Source of the DNA: Streptomyces fodineus
Lineage (GTDB): Bacteria; Actinomycetota; Actinomycetes; Streptomycetales; Streptomycetaceae
Reading direction: 5' to 3'
DNA: 64,000 nt
Assembly: GCF_001735805.1 (NCBI RefSeq)
Contig: NZ_CP017248.1
Location: 2,728,001 to 2,792,000 of the forward strand
Notes under the pieces: generated by a model
The model's input: only the letters and a program-made list of their open reading frames with translations
Databases searched by the model: none
Told to the model about the DNA's origin: nothing
Program-made: the position numbers and the translations under genes
Part shown: positions 21,306-30,294 of the stretch, one piece after another
Numbering within the stretch: position 1 is the first letter of the stretch
How the letters are laid out: every line of letters begins with the position of its first letter

Positions 21306-22076
21306 TCATGAGGCGGTATTCATGCGTGACTTGATGTCGCTCAGTACGTCACGCAAGTCCGCCAGCAGTGCGGCCTCCTCGGCTCTGAGGTAGAAATGCC
21401 CACCAGGCAGCACCCGGAGCCGGAAAGCATGGTGCGTCAGTTCCCCCCAGCGGCGCATCTGCTCCGGGGTCACTTCCGAATCATCGTCACCGGTGTAGCC
21501 GTACACCGGGCAGTCGAGCAGGGGCCGGGGGCCACCGGAATAGTCGTCCACCAGATGGTAGTCCGCGCGGACCGCGGGAAGCACGATCTCCCGCAGGCCG
21601 GGGTCGGCGAACACGGCGGCACGGCTCGCGTCGAAGCTCACCACATGCGCGATGATCTCCTCGTCCGTGCCGGAGATCATCTGCCGGCCGGCCAGCGCAT
21701 GCGTCGGCCGTCTGCCGGACACACACAAGGCAGCCGGCGGACGCCCCTGTTCCTGGAAGCGCAGCGCCACCTCGTGCGCCACCGAAGCCCCCATGCTGTG
21801 GCCGAACAGCACCAGCCGATGCCGGGTCAGCTCGCCGAGCGCGTCGGCTATGTCGTCCGCGAGGGCTTCCAGCGCGGTCGGGAACCGATCGCCGAAGCGG
21901 TCCTCGCGGCCCGGGTACCGGACGGCCAGCACACCGACGTCCGAGGGCAGCCCCGCGGGCCAGGTGCGATAGGCACTCGCACCGGAGCCGGCGGAGGGGA
22001 AGCAGACGAGTTTCGTCTCGCACCCGTCGTCATCACGGTAGCGGCGTAACCACCGCTCTCCCACCGGACCACTCAT
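21306..22076 (-). CDS. Type II thioesterase (serine nucleophile)
   Basis: The 256-residue alpha/beta hydrolase has GHSMGASVAHE as the nucleophile elbow and a C-terminal GGHFYL for the catalytic histidine. Type II thioesterases clear stalled or mis-primed acyl groups from PKS/NRPS carriers. Codon 10 is TTA (22047-22049), so expression probably needs bldA. It lies between the adenylation gene and the ornithine hydroxylase on the same strand. A second, atypical thioesterase is encoded at 60018-60755. Confidence 0.9.
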   Translation of the reverse strand: MSGPVGERWLRRYRDDDGCETKLVCFPSAGSGASAYRTWPAGLPSDVGVLAVRYPGREDRFGDRFPTALEALADDIADALGELTRHRLVLFGHSMGASVAHEVALRFQEQGRPPAALCVSGRRPTHALAGRQMISGTDEEIIAHVVSFDASRAAVFADPGLREIVLPAVRADYHLVDDYSGGPRPLLDCPVYGYTGDDDSEVTPEQMRRWGELTHHAFRLRVLPGGHFYLRAEEAALLADLRDVLSDIKSRMNTAS

Positions 22077-22160
22077 CGAAGAATTCCCTTCCGTGCCGTC
22101 ACCTGTCGGGAGGAACCGTCAGTCATGGGAGAGACCGGGCGCCACGTACTCCGCGGCCGT

Positions 22161-23507
22161 TCAACCGACGTCGCCCCCGACCTTGGCGAGGATGGTGCTC
22201 TCGGCGTTCTGCCCCGCGCGACGGGCGACGATCGAGTCGACGATCTCACCGCTTCGTACCGCGATGTTCGACAGCAGCGAGGAGGTCAGGCCGTGGGTGT
22301 GCTCGGTACCGCCCTGAAGGTAGATGCCGCACCGCATCTCGGGGGCGGTCATGATGCGGTAGTCCCGCTCCACCCGGTATCGGCCCGCCTCGTCACGCAG
22401 GCAGAGACGGTCGAGATCGCCGAGCAGGCCCGTGGGCTCCATCGCGTCGTAGCCGGTCGCGCAGACGACGGCGTCGAAGCTGAGTTCGCGCACCTCGGCG
22501 TCGGGCCCGCCCTCCACGGAGACACGGGTCTCGGCACCGACGCGCTTCACACCGATGACCCTCGTCAGGTTGAGGAACCGCAGACGCCTGACTCCCCGTA
22601 CGTCGTCGTCGTACGACCTGCGGTACAGCTCCCTGATCACGTCGCCGTCGACGACCGAGTAGTTCGTGTTGCGGTGGTACCGCCAGAAAGCGTCCCGCGT
22701 CTGCTCGGTACCGTAGTAGTAGTCGTCGACGGCTCCGGGGTCGAAGACCTGGTTGGCGTACGGGGTGTCGTCCGCGATGGCGTAGCCGTACGACGGGATG
22801 ATCGCCCACACCTGGGCGTGCGGAAGCTCGTCGTACAGGAACCTGGTGATCTCGGCTGCGCTCTGACCCGCTCCGGCCACCGCCACCCGCCGCAGTTCCC
22901 GGGGGTTCATTCGACGGTACTTCTCCAGGAACTCGGAGCTGTGCCACACCCGTTCGTCGCGCTCGGCCCCCTCGGGCATGCTGGGGACGAGGCCCGTCGA
23001 GATCACCACGTTCCGTGCCTCGACGACGCGGTCGACGCGGCCGGTGGCATCCGCCACCTCCAGTCGCAGACGGTCCGACAGCTCCGGAGCCGTGTCCGGC
23101 GGCAGTCGGACAGACGTCACTTCCGAGCCGTACACGATGCGATCGGCCACTCGTGCCTGGGCCCACTCGAGGTACTGGTGGAACTCCTCGCGCGTGGGGA
23201 AGAAGTCCTGGTTGTTGACGAACTGCGGGAGCCGCCCCGACGCATGCAGGTATGAGATGAAGCTGAAACTCGACATCGGATTGCGGAAGGTGACCAAGTC
23301 CTTGAGGAAGGACACCTGCATGGTCGCCGACGGCAGCAGCATATTGCGGTGCCACCCGAAGGAGGGTTGACGCTCCAGGAAGAGGCTCTTGACCTCATTT
23401 TCCGAACCATTCGCCCGGAGCTCTTCCAGAGCGATGGCGAGTGACAGGTTGGAAGGACCGAGCCCAATTCCTACCGCATCGTAGATCTCGTGTTCACGAT
23501 CACTCAT
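22161..23507 (-). CDS. KtzI-like L-ornithine N5-monooxygenase
   Basis: The 448-residue flavin N-hydroxylase of the siderophore SidA/PvdA/KtzI type. The FAD motif is GIGLGPSNLSLAIAL, the NADPH motif is VAVAGAGQSAAEI, and the ATGY motif is near residue 360. It hydroxylates the side-chain amine of ornithine. With a KtzT-like gene in the same group and no siderophore synthetase nearby, the product is best read as N5-hydroxyornithine for piperazic acid. The ATG at 23507 is preferred over an upstream ATG at 23543 because GGAAG precedes it and the conserved N-terminus starts here. Confidence 0.9.
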   Translation of the reverse strand: MSDREHEIYDAVGIGLGPSNLSLAIALEELRANGSENEVKSLFLERQPSFGWHRNMLLPSATMQVSFLKDLVTFRNPMSSFSFISYLHASGRLPQFVNNQDFFPTREEFHQYLEWAQARVADRIVYGSEVTSVRLPPDTAPELSDRLRLEVADATGRVDRVVEARNVVISTGLVPSMPEGAERDERVWHSSEFLEKYRRMNPRELRRVAVAGAGQSAAEITRFLYDELPHAQVWAIIPSYGYAIADDTPYANQVFDPGAVDDYYYGTEQTRDAFWRYHRNTNYSVVDGDVIRELYRRSYDDDVRGVRRLRFLNLTRVIGVKRVGAETRVSVEGGPDAEVRELSFDAVVCATGYDAMEPTGLLGDLDRLCLRDEAGRYRVERDYRIMTAPEMRCGIYLQGGTEHTHGLTSSLLSNIAVRSGEIVDSIVARRAGQNAESTILAKVGGDVG

Positions 23508-23714
23508 AGAAAATTCTTCCGCTGGCTTGGATGTGCGATGCACCGTGCACGCCGTCGAGCGATAATCTTCCGCCCCCTAAAGGCTCAACGCCCATACGGG
23601 CTTGAATTTCCATTCGGCTCGCCGCCAACTTAGACCGAGCCGGTGAACCATTCAAGTACGCCGGACTCAGCCGGAAGCACACGCTGTATCAGTGAATCCG
23701 CGGGGACCGTGTAT

Positions 23715-24395
23715 TCATGTCCCGCCGACGGGACACCCAGGCTTCCCGGCGAAGTCGCCGGCCGCGATGGCGGTGACGACGATTCCTTTCTCCACCGTCC
23801 ACCGCCCTGTGAACCCGCGGGGGACCTCCGCGTCGCCGATCCCCGCTTCGCGGGCCGCGGCCTGGCCGGCCGCAAGGACCACCGCGCTGAAGGCCCGGTC
23901 CCGTGGCCGGAAGGTGAGCCGTGCGTCCTCGAACTCCAGCCAGGCACCCGTGAGGGGGAACCAGGCCTTGAACACGGCCTCCATGGCGGAGAAGAGGAGG
24001 CAGTCCCAGTTGATGCGGGGATCCTGGCGCTCCAGCTCGGCGAGGTGGTCGCGTTCCGGCGGCAGGGAGACCAGGTCCAGAAGGTCGTCGTACAGCGGAG
24101 CGTGGGGTTCGGCGTCGATTCCGACAGCTGACAGTCGAGTCCGGTCCGCGACGGCGGCCGCTCGGTAGCCGTCGCAATGCGTCATGCTGCCCACCACGCC
24201 CTTCGGCCACAACGGAGCCCCCCGGTCGCCGCGCAGCAACGGGACCGGTGCGTGGCCCAGCTCGCCCAATGCCCGTCGCGCCAGGTGGCGCACAGTGGTG
24301 CACTCCCGACGCCGGCGCGGCACGGCGTTCTCGACCAGTACTTCCTCTTCCGGGAGCAGCGCGGCGTCCGCCGGATCCCCGAAGGCCTTCCGCAA
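23715..24395 (-). CDS. 4'-phosphopantetheinyl transferase (EntD/Sfp-like)
   Basis: The enzyme transfers the phosphopantetheine arm of CoA onto carrier-protein serines and would activate the PKS/NRPS carriers of this cluster. The motifs VGSMTHCDGYRAAAV, GIDAEPHAPL (Mg-binding D and E) and FSAMEAVFKAWFPLTG are typical. The start is uncertain: no ATG or GTG lies near the expected N-terminus. The TTG at 24395 gives 226 residues and begins LRKAFGDPADAALLPEEE, which fits family length. The frame is open upstream to 24686 without homology. It is divergent from the deoxysugar dehydratase gene. Confidence 0.85.
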   Translation of the reverse strand: MRKAFGDPADAALLPEEEVLVENAVPRRRRECTTVRHLARRALGELGHAPVPLLRGDRGAPLWPKGVVGSMTHCDGYRAAAVADRTRLSAVGIDAEPHAPLYDDLLDLVSLPPERDHLAELERQDPRINWDCLLFSAMEAVFKAWFPLTGAWLEFEDARLTFRPRDRAFSAVVLAAGQAAAREAGIGDAEVPRGFTGRWTVEKGIVVTAIAAGDFAGKPGCPVGGT

Positions 24396-24574
24396 GTGCG
24401 GAACAAGGCGGCACTTCGCGGAACCGGCGGCGTGTTCCGCAGTTGAACGAGTAGCTGCCAGAGGCGAATTGACGGTGGATGGGGTGATTGAGAACGTGAA
24501 CAACGGTTCACGCGTCCCAGGAGCCTCATGGCACTGCGTGAGCGGTCCGATCAGTGGCCGAGACAGGAGAGCCG

Positions 24575-26011
24575 ATGAGCACTGCGCCTGCCACGCTGGC
24601 CGTACCCGTACCCGCGGCGCGCATCCGCCCGGCGGCGGCACGCAGGTTCGCCGAGTCGGCGCGCACGGTCCCCAGCCTGGCGACATTCGAACAAGCCGTG
24701 GAGGACACGCGCGAACGCGTCCGCACTGTCACCGAAAGGGTGCCGCTGGACCGGCTGAACGGCTGGCGCCACGACGAGGACACGGGCTTCATCACCCATG
24801 AGAGCGGCCGCTTCTTCTCCGTCGAAGGCCTGCGGGTAGAGACGCAGGGCCCACGGGCGGCGTGGGGACAGCCCATCATCAACCAGCCGGAAACCGGCAT
24901 CCTGGGGTTCCTGGTGAAGGAGATCGGCGGGATCCTGCACTTCCTCATGCAGCTCAAGGCGGAGCCGGGCAACCGCAACGGCCTTCAGCTCTCCCCCACC
25001 GTCCAGGCGACCAGGAGCAACTACACCGGCGTCCACGGCGGGCAACCCGTGCCGTATCTGGAGTTCTTCCAGGACTCCGCGCGGCGGCGGGTGATCGCCG
25101 ACGTGCGCCAGTCCGAGCATGGGACGAGGTTCCTGTGCAAGCGGAACCGGAACATGATCGTGGAGACCACGGAGCCCGTCGAGGCGCGGGACGGATTCGT
25201 GTGGCTCACGCTGGGGCAGATCCACCACCTGCTGGCCGTCGAGGACCTGGTGAACATGAGCACCCGGTCCGTGCTCGCCTGCCTTCCCCTGGAAGGGGGT
25301 GCCCCCCACACCGGGGACGAGGACTTCGGAACGGCACTCGCGCGTTCCCTGACCCCGGGCAGCCTCGAGCTGCATCCGTTGGCGAACGTCCTGAGCTGGA
25401 TCACCGAGGCCAGGACGCGATCCGAGATGCGCGCACACACCGTGCCGCTGGACGCGCTCGCGGACTGGGCGGTCAGCGACGGCCGGATCAGTCACCAGGC
25501 GGGGCGGTACTTCGATGTGATCGGGGTGCGGGTGGAGGCGTTGGGCCGGGAGGTGGGCCAGTGGTGCCAGCCCATGATCCACGCCCGGGCCGCGGGGCTG
25601 GTGGCCTTTCTCATCACACGTGTGCGCGGTGTGCTGCATGTACTCATGCAGGTGCGGGCCGAGCCGGGGCTGACGGACACCGCGGAGCTGGCGCCCACAG
25701 TGCAGTGCACTCCGGACGACTGTGCCCGGCTGTCACCCGGGGAGCGACCGCTCTTCCTCGACCTGGCCCAGAACGCCCGGGCCGCCGACATCCGGTTCGA
25801 CACCGTCCTGTCCGAAGAGGGCGGGCGCTTCTACCACACCGGCAGCCGGCATCTCGTGGTCGAGACCGGATGGCTGCCGGAGCCGCCGGACTTCCGTTGG
25901 CTGACCCTGGCTCAGCTCGAAGAGCTGACCCAGCACAGCTACTACCTCAACATGCAGGCTCGAAGCATGATGGCGTGTCTGCGTTCCCTGTTCCACGGAG
26001 ATGCCCGATGA
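24575..26011 (+). CDS. NDP-4-keto-6-deoxyglucose 2,3-dehydratase
   Basis: The 478-residue protein is of the EryBVI/TylCVI/OleV type and starts 2-deoxygenation of dTDP-4-keto-6-deoxyglucose. The typical internal duplication is clear: the two halves repeat GFITHESGRFFSVEGLRVE versus GRISHQAGRYFDVIGVRVEA, and LHFLMQLKAEPG versus LHVLMQVRAEPG. The ATG at 24575 follows AGGAGA by 5-6 bp and is preferred to the GTG at 24554. The stop overlaps the next gene (ATGA), so the unstable enol product can be passed straight to the 3-ketoreductase. Confidence 0.92.
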   Translation: MSTAPATLAVPVPAARIRPAAARRFAESARTVPSLATFEQAVEDTRERVRTVTERVPLDRLNGWRHDEDTGFITHESGRFFSVEGLRVETQGPRAAWGQPIINQPETGILGFLVKEIGGILHFLMQLKAEPGNRNGLQLSPTVQATRSNYTGVHGGQPVPYLEFFQDSARRRVIADVRQSEHGTRFLCKRNRNMIVETTEPVEARDGFVWLTLGQIHHLLAVEDLVNMSTRSVLACLPLEGGAPHTGDEDFGTALARSLTPGSLELHPLANVLSWITEARTRSEMRAHTVPLDALADWAVSDGRISHQAGRYFDVIGVRVEALGREVGQWCQPMIHARAAGLVAFLITRVRGVLHVLMQVRAEPGLTDTAELAPTVQCTPDDCARLSPGERPLFLDLAQNARAADIRFDTVLSEEGGRFYHTGSRHLVVETGWLPEPPDFRWLTLAQLEELTQHSYYLNMQARSMMACLRSLFHGDAR

Positions 26012-27018
26012 GCACCACCGGCGGTGAGGACCGGCTCCACACGCGGTTGGGGCGTACGGCGCTGCGGGTCAGCCGTATCTGCCTGGGCACGGTCAACTTC
26101 GGGGGGCGGGTGGAGGAGCCCGAGGCGCGGGAGCTTATGGATCACGCGGTCGACAGCGGGATCAACTTCGTCGACACCGCGGACATGTACGGCTGGCGTG
26201 AGTACAAGGGCTACACGGAGGAGGTCATCGGCAGGTGGCTGGCCTCTCGCGCGTCGCTCCGCGACCGGGTGGTGCTGGCCACCAAGGTGGGCAATCCCAT
26301 GGGCGAAGGCCTCAACGAGCGGGGACTGTCCGCGCGGCACATCGTCGCCGCCTGCGAGGGGTCGCTGCGCCGCCTGGGCACCGAGTGGATCGACCTGTAC
26401 CAGATGCACCACGTGGACCGGGACGCCGGCTGGGACGAGGTGTGGCAGGCCATGGAGCTCCTCGTGCAGCAGGGCAAGGTGCGCTACGTCGGCTCGTCCA
26501 ACTTCGCCGGCTGGGACGTCGCGGCGGCGCAGGAGGCGGCGAAGGCGCGCCACTTTCTGGGCCTGGTGTCCGAGCAGTGTCTGTACAACCTCGCCGTGCG
26601 CTATCCGGAGCTGGAGCTGCTCCCCGCGGCACGCGCGTACGGAGTGGCGGTGCTGCCCTGGTCCCCGTTGCACGGCGGACTGCTGAGCGGTGTGCTGCGC
26701 AAGACCGCCGAGGGCCGTGCGGTCAAGTCGGGGCAGGGGCGGTCGGCGGCGGCGCTGGAAGGGATGCGCGACACGATCGACCGGTACGAGCGGCTGTGCG
26801 CGGACTTCGGACGTGATCCGGCGGAGGTCGGCCTCGCCTGGGTGATGTCGCGGCCCGGAGTGACGTCCACGGTCATCGGGCCGCGCACCCCCGGCCATGT
26901 CAAGGACGCGCTGCGGGCGTTGGAATCGCCCCTGTCGGACGGGGAGACGGCCGAACTGGAGGAGCTGTTCCCACCGATCGGCCAGGGTGGGGCGGCTCCG
27001 GACGCATGGCTTACCTGA
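26008..27018 (+). CDS. Aldo/keto reductase, probable NDP-hexose 3-ketoreductase
   Basis: The 336-residue aldo/keto reductase has the catalytic Asp-Tyr-Lys-His set visible in NFVDTADMYGW, VVLATKVG and DLYQMHHVD. It is like EryBII/TylCII enzymes that reduce the product of the 2,3-dehydratase at C3 to give a 2,6-dideoxysugar. Four-base overlap with the upstream dehydratase supports this pairing. It ends 338 bp before the convergent ABC transporter genes. Confidence 0.88.
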   Translation: MSTTGGEDRLHTRLGRTALRVSRICLGTVNFGGRVEEPEARELMDHAVDSGINFVDTADMYGWREYKGYTEEVIGRWLASRASLRDRVVLATKVGNPMGEGLNERGLSARHIVAACEGSLRRLGTEWIDLYQMHHVDRDAGWDEVWQAMELLVQQGKVRYVGSSNFAGWDVAAAQEAAKARHFLGLVSEQCLYNLAVRYPELELLPAARAYGVAVLPWSPLHGGLLSGVLRKTAEGRAVKSGQGRSAAALEGMRDTIDRYERLCADFGRDPAEVGLAWVMSRPGVTSTVIGPRTPGHVKDALRALESPLSDGETAELEELFPPIGQGGAAPDAWLT

Positions 27019-27140
27019 TGCTGCCGACGGGCGTCTCCGTACGACGGCCACCAGGCGGCTGACCTGCTGTTCCTGGACTCGCCGTGCCGGGGCACCAGGG
27101 GAGTTCGGGGTGCTGCCGCGGCCCCGTCCGGTGAGAGGTG

Positions 27141-27162
27141 CCGGCCGCCCGCTCGCGGCCGG
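27141..27162. terminator. Hairpin in the convergent intergenic region
   Basis: CCGGCCGC with a 6-nt loop and a perfect complementary arm, located 122 bp past the aldo/keto reductase stop and about 200 bp past the ABC permease stop on the other strand. The rest of the 27019-27356 gap shows no supported gene. Confidence 0.5.
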
Positions 27163-27356
27163 GCGCTGCGTGACGGGCCAACGGCCCCCTGTGCCGCCGC
27201 GTGCTCGGGTGGCGCCCTTGTCCGCCCCTGCGTGCACCGCGGCGGTCGAGCGCACAGAGGCAGCGGCCGTCGGCAGCGGCAAGGCGGCGTACGCCGACGC
27301 GGGGTCGGAGTACGCCGCCTGGAAGCGGGACGAGCTGCGGGGGCCAGCCCGCCCGC

Positions 27357-28148
27357 TCACTTCAGGTCGCGGTTGAACAATCCCGTCGACCAGCGGTAGC
27401 CGAGCGCGGCCAGGCCGACGCACCAGGCGATGGCGATCCACCCGTTGTTGCCGATGTGGGTGCCGAGCAGCAGACCGCGCAGGGTTTCGATGGCGGGGGT
27501 GAAGGGCTGGTACTCGGCGATCGGCCGGAACCAGCCCGGCATCGTGTCGGCCGGGATGAAGGCGCTGGAGATGAGCGGGAGGAGGATCAGCGGCATGGCC
27601 ATGTTGCCGGCCGCCTCGGCGTTCGGGCTGGCCATCCCGATCCCGACCGCGATCCAGGTGAGGGCCAGGGAGAACAGCGCCAGCAGACCGAATGCGGCCA
27701 GCCACTCCAGGGCGGTGGCGTCGGTGGAGCGGAAGCCGATGGCCACACCGACGGCGCCGACGAGGACCACGCTCATCAGGCACTGGAGCACGCTGCCGAC
27801 GACGTGCCCGATGAGTACGGAGCCACGGTGGATCGCCATGGTGCGGAAGCGGGCGATGATGCCTTCGGTCATGTCCATGGAGACGGACGCCGCGGCCCCG
27901 ATCACGGTGCTGCCGATGGTCATCATCAGGATGCCCGGGACGATGTAGGCGATGTACTCGGAGCGGTCCGCCTTGCCGCCTCCGATGCCCGCGCTCATCA
28001 CGTCGCCGAAGATGTAGACGAACAGTAACAGCAGCATGACCGGCGTGAGCAGCAGGTTCAGGGTGAGGGACGGGTAGCGCCGGGCGTGCAGGAGGTTGCG
28101 GCGCAGCATCGTGGACGAGTCACGGACGGCGAGGGAGAGAGCGCTCAT
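27357..28148 (-). CDS. ABC-2 type transporter permease (DrrB-like)
   Basis: The 263-residue membrane protein has about six hydrophobic segments. It has the DrrB-family pattern SEYIAYIVPGILMMTIGSTVIGAA, then SMDMTEGIIARFRTMAIHR, then ISSAFIPADTMPGWFRPIAEYQPFTPAIETLRGLLLG split along the chain. With the ATPase encoded just upstream (4-bp ATGA overlap) it should form an exporter, perhaps for the glycosylated product or for self-resistance. Codon 41 is TTA (28026-28028), unusual for a housekeeping transporter and in line with developmental or antibiotic-linked expression. Confidence 0.9.
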   Translation of the reverse strand: MSALSLAVRDSSTMLRRNLLHARRYPSLTLNLLLTPVMLLLLFVYIFGDVMSAGIGGGKADRSEYIAYIVPGILMMTIGSTVIGAAASVSMDMTEGIIARFRTMAIHRGSVLIGHVVGSVLQCLMSVVLVGAVGVAIGFRSTDATALEWLAAFGLLALFSLALTWIAVGIGMASPNAEAAGNMAMPLILLPLISSAFIPADTMPGWFRPIAEYQPFTPAIETLRGLLLGTHIGNNGWIAIAWCVGLAALGYRWSTGLFNRDLK

Positions 28149-29134
28149 CGGACGGCCTTCTTGGGCTGGTTGGGGACGTTGGCTCCGCCGGTCAGGGCGA
28201 AGAACACGTCGTTGAGGTCGGGGGTGTGCACGGTGAGCTCGTCGGCCTCGATGCCGGCCGTGTCCAGCCAGTCGAGGATGGAGCGCAGCTCGCGCTGGGT
28301 GCCGTCGCTGGGGATCTGGAGCGACAGCGCCTCGTCGTCGCGGGCGGCCTCGCGCAGCGCGGAGGTGGCGGACTGGTAGGCGGCCGGGTCGGTGAAGCGG
28401 AGCCGGACGTGTCCGCCGGGGATCAGGCGCTTCAGCTCCTCCGCGCTCCCCTCGGCGGCGATCCTGCCGTCGTTGAGCACGGCGATCCGGTCGGCGAGTT
28501 CGTCGGCCTCCTCCAGGTACTGCGTGGTGAGGAAGACGGTCACCCCGTCGGAGACCAGTTCGCGGATGATCTGCCACATGTTGTGGCGGGAGCGGGGGTC
28601 GAGCCCGGTGGTCGGTTCGTCGAGGAAGATGATCCGCGGGTTGCCGACCAGGGTCATGGCAAGGTCGAGTCGGCGCTTCATGCCGCCGGAGTAGGTCGAC
28701 GCGGGCTTCTTGGCCGCGTCCACCAGGTCGAAGCGCTCCAGCAGTTCGGCGGCGCTGCGCCGTCCCTCGGACTTGGACAGGTGGTGCAGGTCCGCCATGA
28801 GGAGCATGTTCTCCTCGCCGGTGATCAGGCCGTCGACGGCGGAGAACTGCCCGGTGACACCGATCGCGGCACGGATGGCCTGCGGGTCGGCGGCGAGGTC
28901 GTGGCCGCCGACGCGGATCCCACCGGCGTCGGCGGAGATCAGGGTGGAGAGAATCTTGACGGCGGTGGTCTTGCCGGCGCCGTTCGGGCCGAGCAGGGAG
29001 AAGATCGTCCCTTCGGGGACGGCCAGGTCGATGCCGTCGAGCACGACCTTGTCGCCGTAGGACTTGCGCAGTCCGGTGGCGGTGATCGCCTGCGCCGTGG
29101 CATTCGGCGCGGATGATGTCCCGGTGGCAGTCAT
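28145..29134 (-). CDS. ABC transporter ATP-binding protein (DrrA-like)
   Basis: The 329-residue ATPase powers the adjacent permease. Walker A is GPNGAGKTT, the signature is YSGGMKRRLDLAM and Walker B is IIFLDEPTTGLDPRSR. A C-terminal DrrA-type extension ends in HTPDLNDVFFALTGG. Daunorubicin-resistance-like exporters of this type occur both in clusters and in the core genome, so cluster membership is plausible but not proven. The DUF4097 gene lies 38 bp upstream on the same strand. Confidence 0.93.
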   Translation of the reverse strand: MTATGTSSAPNATAQAITATGLRKSYGDKVVLDGIDLAVPEGTIFSLLGPNGAGKTTAVKILSTLISADAGGIRVGGHDLAADPQAIRAAIGVTGQFSAVDGLITGEENMLLMADLHHLSKSEGRRSAAELLERFDLVDAAKKPASTYSGGMKRRLDLAMTLVGNPRIIFLDEPTTGLDPRSRHNMWQIIRELVSDGVTVFLTTQYLEEADELADRIAVLNDGRIAAEGSAEELKRLIPGGHVRLRFTDPAAYQSATSALREAARDDEALSLQIPSDGTQRELRSILDWLDTAGIEADELTVHTPDLNDVFFALTGGANVPNQPKKAVR

Positions 29135-29172
29135 GCCGCTTTTCCTTTCACGGGAGTTGCGGGGACGCGGGG

Positions 29173-30066
29173 TCAGGCGCGGTGGATGATGATGTCGCCC
29201 GCATCGGTCCGGGCGTACACCTGAACGGTCTCGGCGGAGTCCGCGGGCCCGGCGGACGAGCCGAGTGAGTTGCGTACCGTGCCGTATTTGGGGGTCAGGT
29301 CGAGCCAGGCGGCGGCGCCCTCGTGGATTCCCACCTCCAGGTCACCGACGGTGGTGCGCAGGTCGATACGGCCGCGGGTGACGTCGCCGACGCGGATACC
29401 GCCGCTGGTGGCCTTGGCGTCGACCCCGGCGTGGGCGACGCCGATGGCGATCCGGCCGTTGGCGCAGTTGGCACCGACGTCACCGTGCGCGACACGGACG
29501 GAGATGTCGCCGTTGGCCGCGTTGATCTTCAGGCCGCCGGTGACCTCGCCCACGTCGGTCACGCCGTTGCCGTTCTTGACGGTTGCCGTGCCGGCTACGG
29601 TGCCGATCTCGATCCGGCCCGAGCCGAGGACCTCGATGTCCCCGGTCGAGCGGGCCAGCCGGATGTCGCCGTGATCGGTCTTGAGGTTGGCGCCGGTCAC
29701 CTCGTCGACGTGAAGGTCGCCGAGCGCGGTCTTGAACACGGCCTCGCCGATGCGGCCTTCGCAGCGGAAGCTGCCCATGTCGGAGGTGCCCCGGACGTCG
29801 GATCCGGCGGGCAGCTCGATGCTCACCTCGATGGCACCGGACTTGCCGAACAGGGACCGCTTCTTCTTGTGCGTCTTGACCGTGAGGCGGCCGCCCGAGC
29901 AGGTGACCTCGGTCTGCTGCACGGCGCGCATGTCGTCGGCGTCGGATCCATCGCGCGGCAGCACCTCCACGACCGTGTCGGTGCGCTTGCCGGCGGTGAT
30001 GTGGGCGGTGCCGACCTCCAGCTCGAGGATGACGGAGATCGGTTCGGGGGTCTCGAAAGCAGGCAT
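29173..30066 (-). CDS. DUF4097-family beta-repeat protein
   Basis: The 297-residue protein is built from short beta-strand repeats such as GDLHVDEVTGANLKTDHGDI, GRIEIGTVAG, NGDISVRVAHGDV and SGGIRVGDVTRGRIDL. This is the DUF4097 (adhesin-like) fold. No signal peptide or membrane segment is seen. It sits between a ribbon-helix-helix regulator and a DrrAB-like exporter on one strand, an arrangement common in Streptomyces. The biochemical role is unknown. Confidence 0.85.
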   Translation of the reverse strand: MPAFETPEPISVILELEVGTAHITAGKRTDTVVEVLPRDGSDADDMRAVQQTEVTCSGGRLTVKTHKKKRSLFGKSGAIEVSIELPAGSDVRGTSDMGSFRCEGRIGEAVFKTALGDLHVDEVTGANLKTDHGDIRLARSTGDIEVLGSGRIEIGTVAGTATVKNGNGVTDVGEVTGGLKINAANGDISVRVAHGDVGANCANGRIAIGVAHAGVDAKATSGGIRVGDVTRGRIDLRTTVGDLEVGIHEGAAAWLDLTPKYGTVRNSLGSSAGPADSAETVQVYARTDAGDIIIHRA

Positions 30067-30176
30067 GGCTGTTCCGTCCTCGTGGCTCGGTTGAGTGGTC
30101 CCGCTGGTGAGGCGGGTGACGAGTGGTGTCGGCGGGACCGGCGGTCCGCCGTCGGAAGCAGGGCGTGGCGCGGGGC

Positions 30177-30294
30177 CAGGGCGTGTTGCCAAAGTCCCGT
30201 CGTTCTTCCGAAGGGCGGGCCTCGCGGCGGCAGGGGCGTGCTCTGGGGGTCCCCCGGCCGAAGGCTGGGGGAGGGACTTTCGTAACACGCCCTA
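30177..30294. mobile_element. MITE-like inverted-repeat element
   Basis: A 118-bp element with imperfect ~22-bp terminal inverted repeats: left AGGGCGTGTTGCCAAAGTCCC at 30178-30198 in part, right arm GGGACTTTCGTAACACGCCC at 30273-30292. The arms differ at three central bases plus the outer C/T. An internal GGGGGTCCCCC hairpin and a GGCCGAAGGCTGGGGGAG stretch resemble a repeat seen widely in Streptomyces genomes. The right end (CTAG) provides the stop codon of the neighbouring regulator gene. Confidence 0.75.

Noticed and set aside
22161..23507. Siderophore pathway ornithine hydroxylase
   Set aside because: No IucA/IucC-type or siderophore NRPS or uptake genes lie in the window; the KtzT-like partner explains it.
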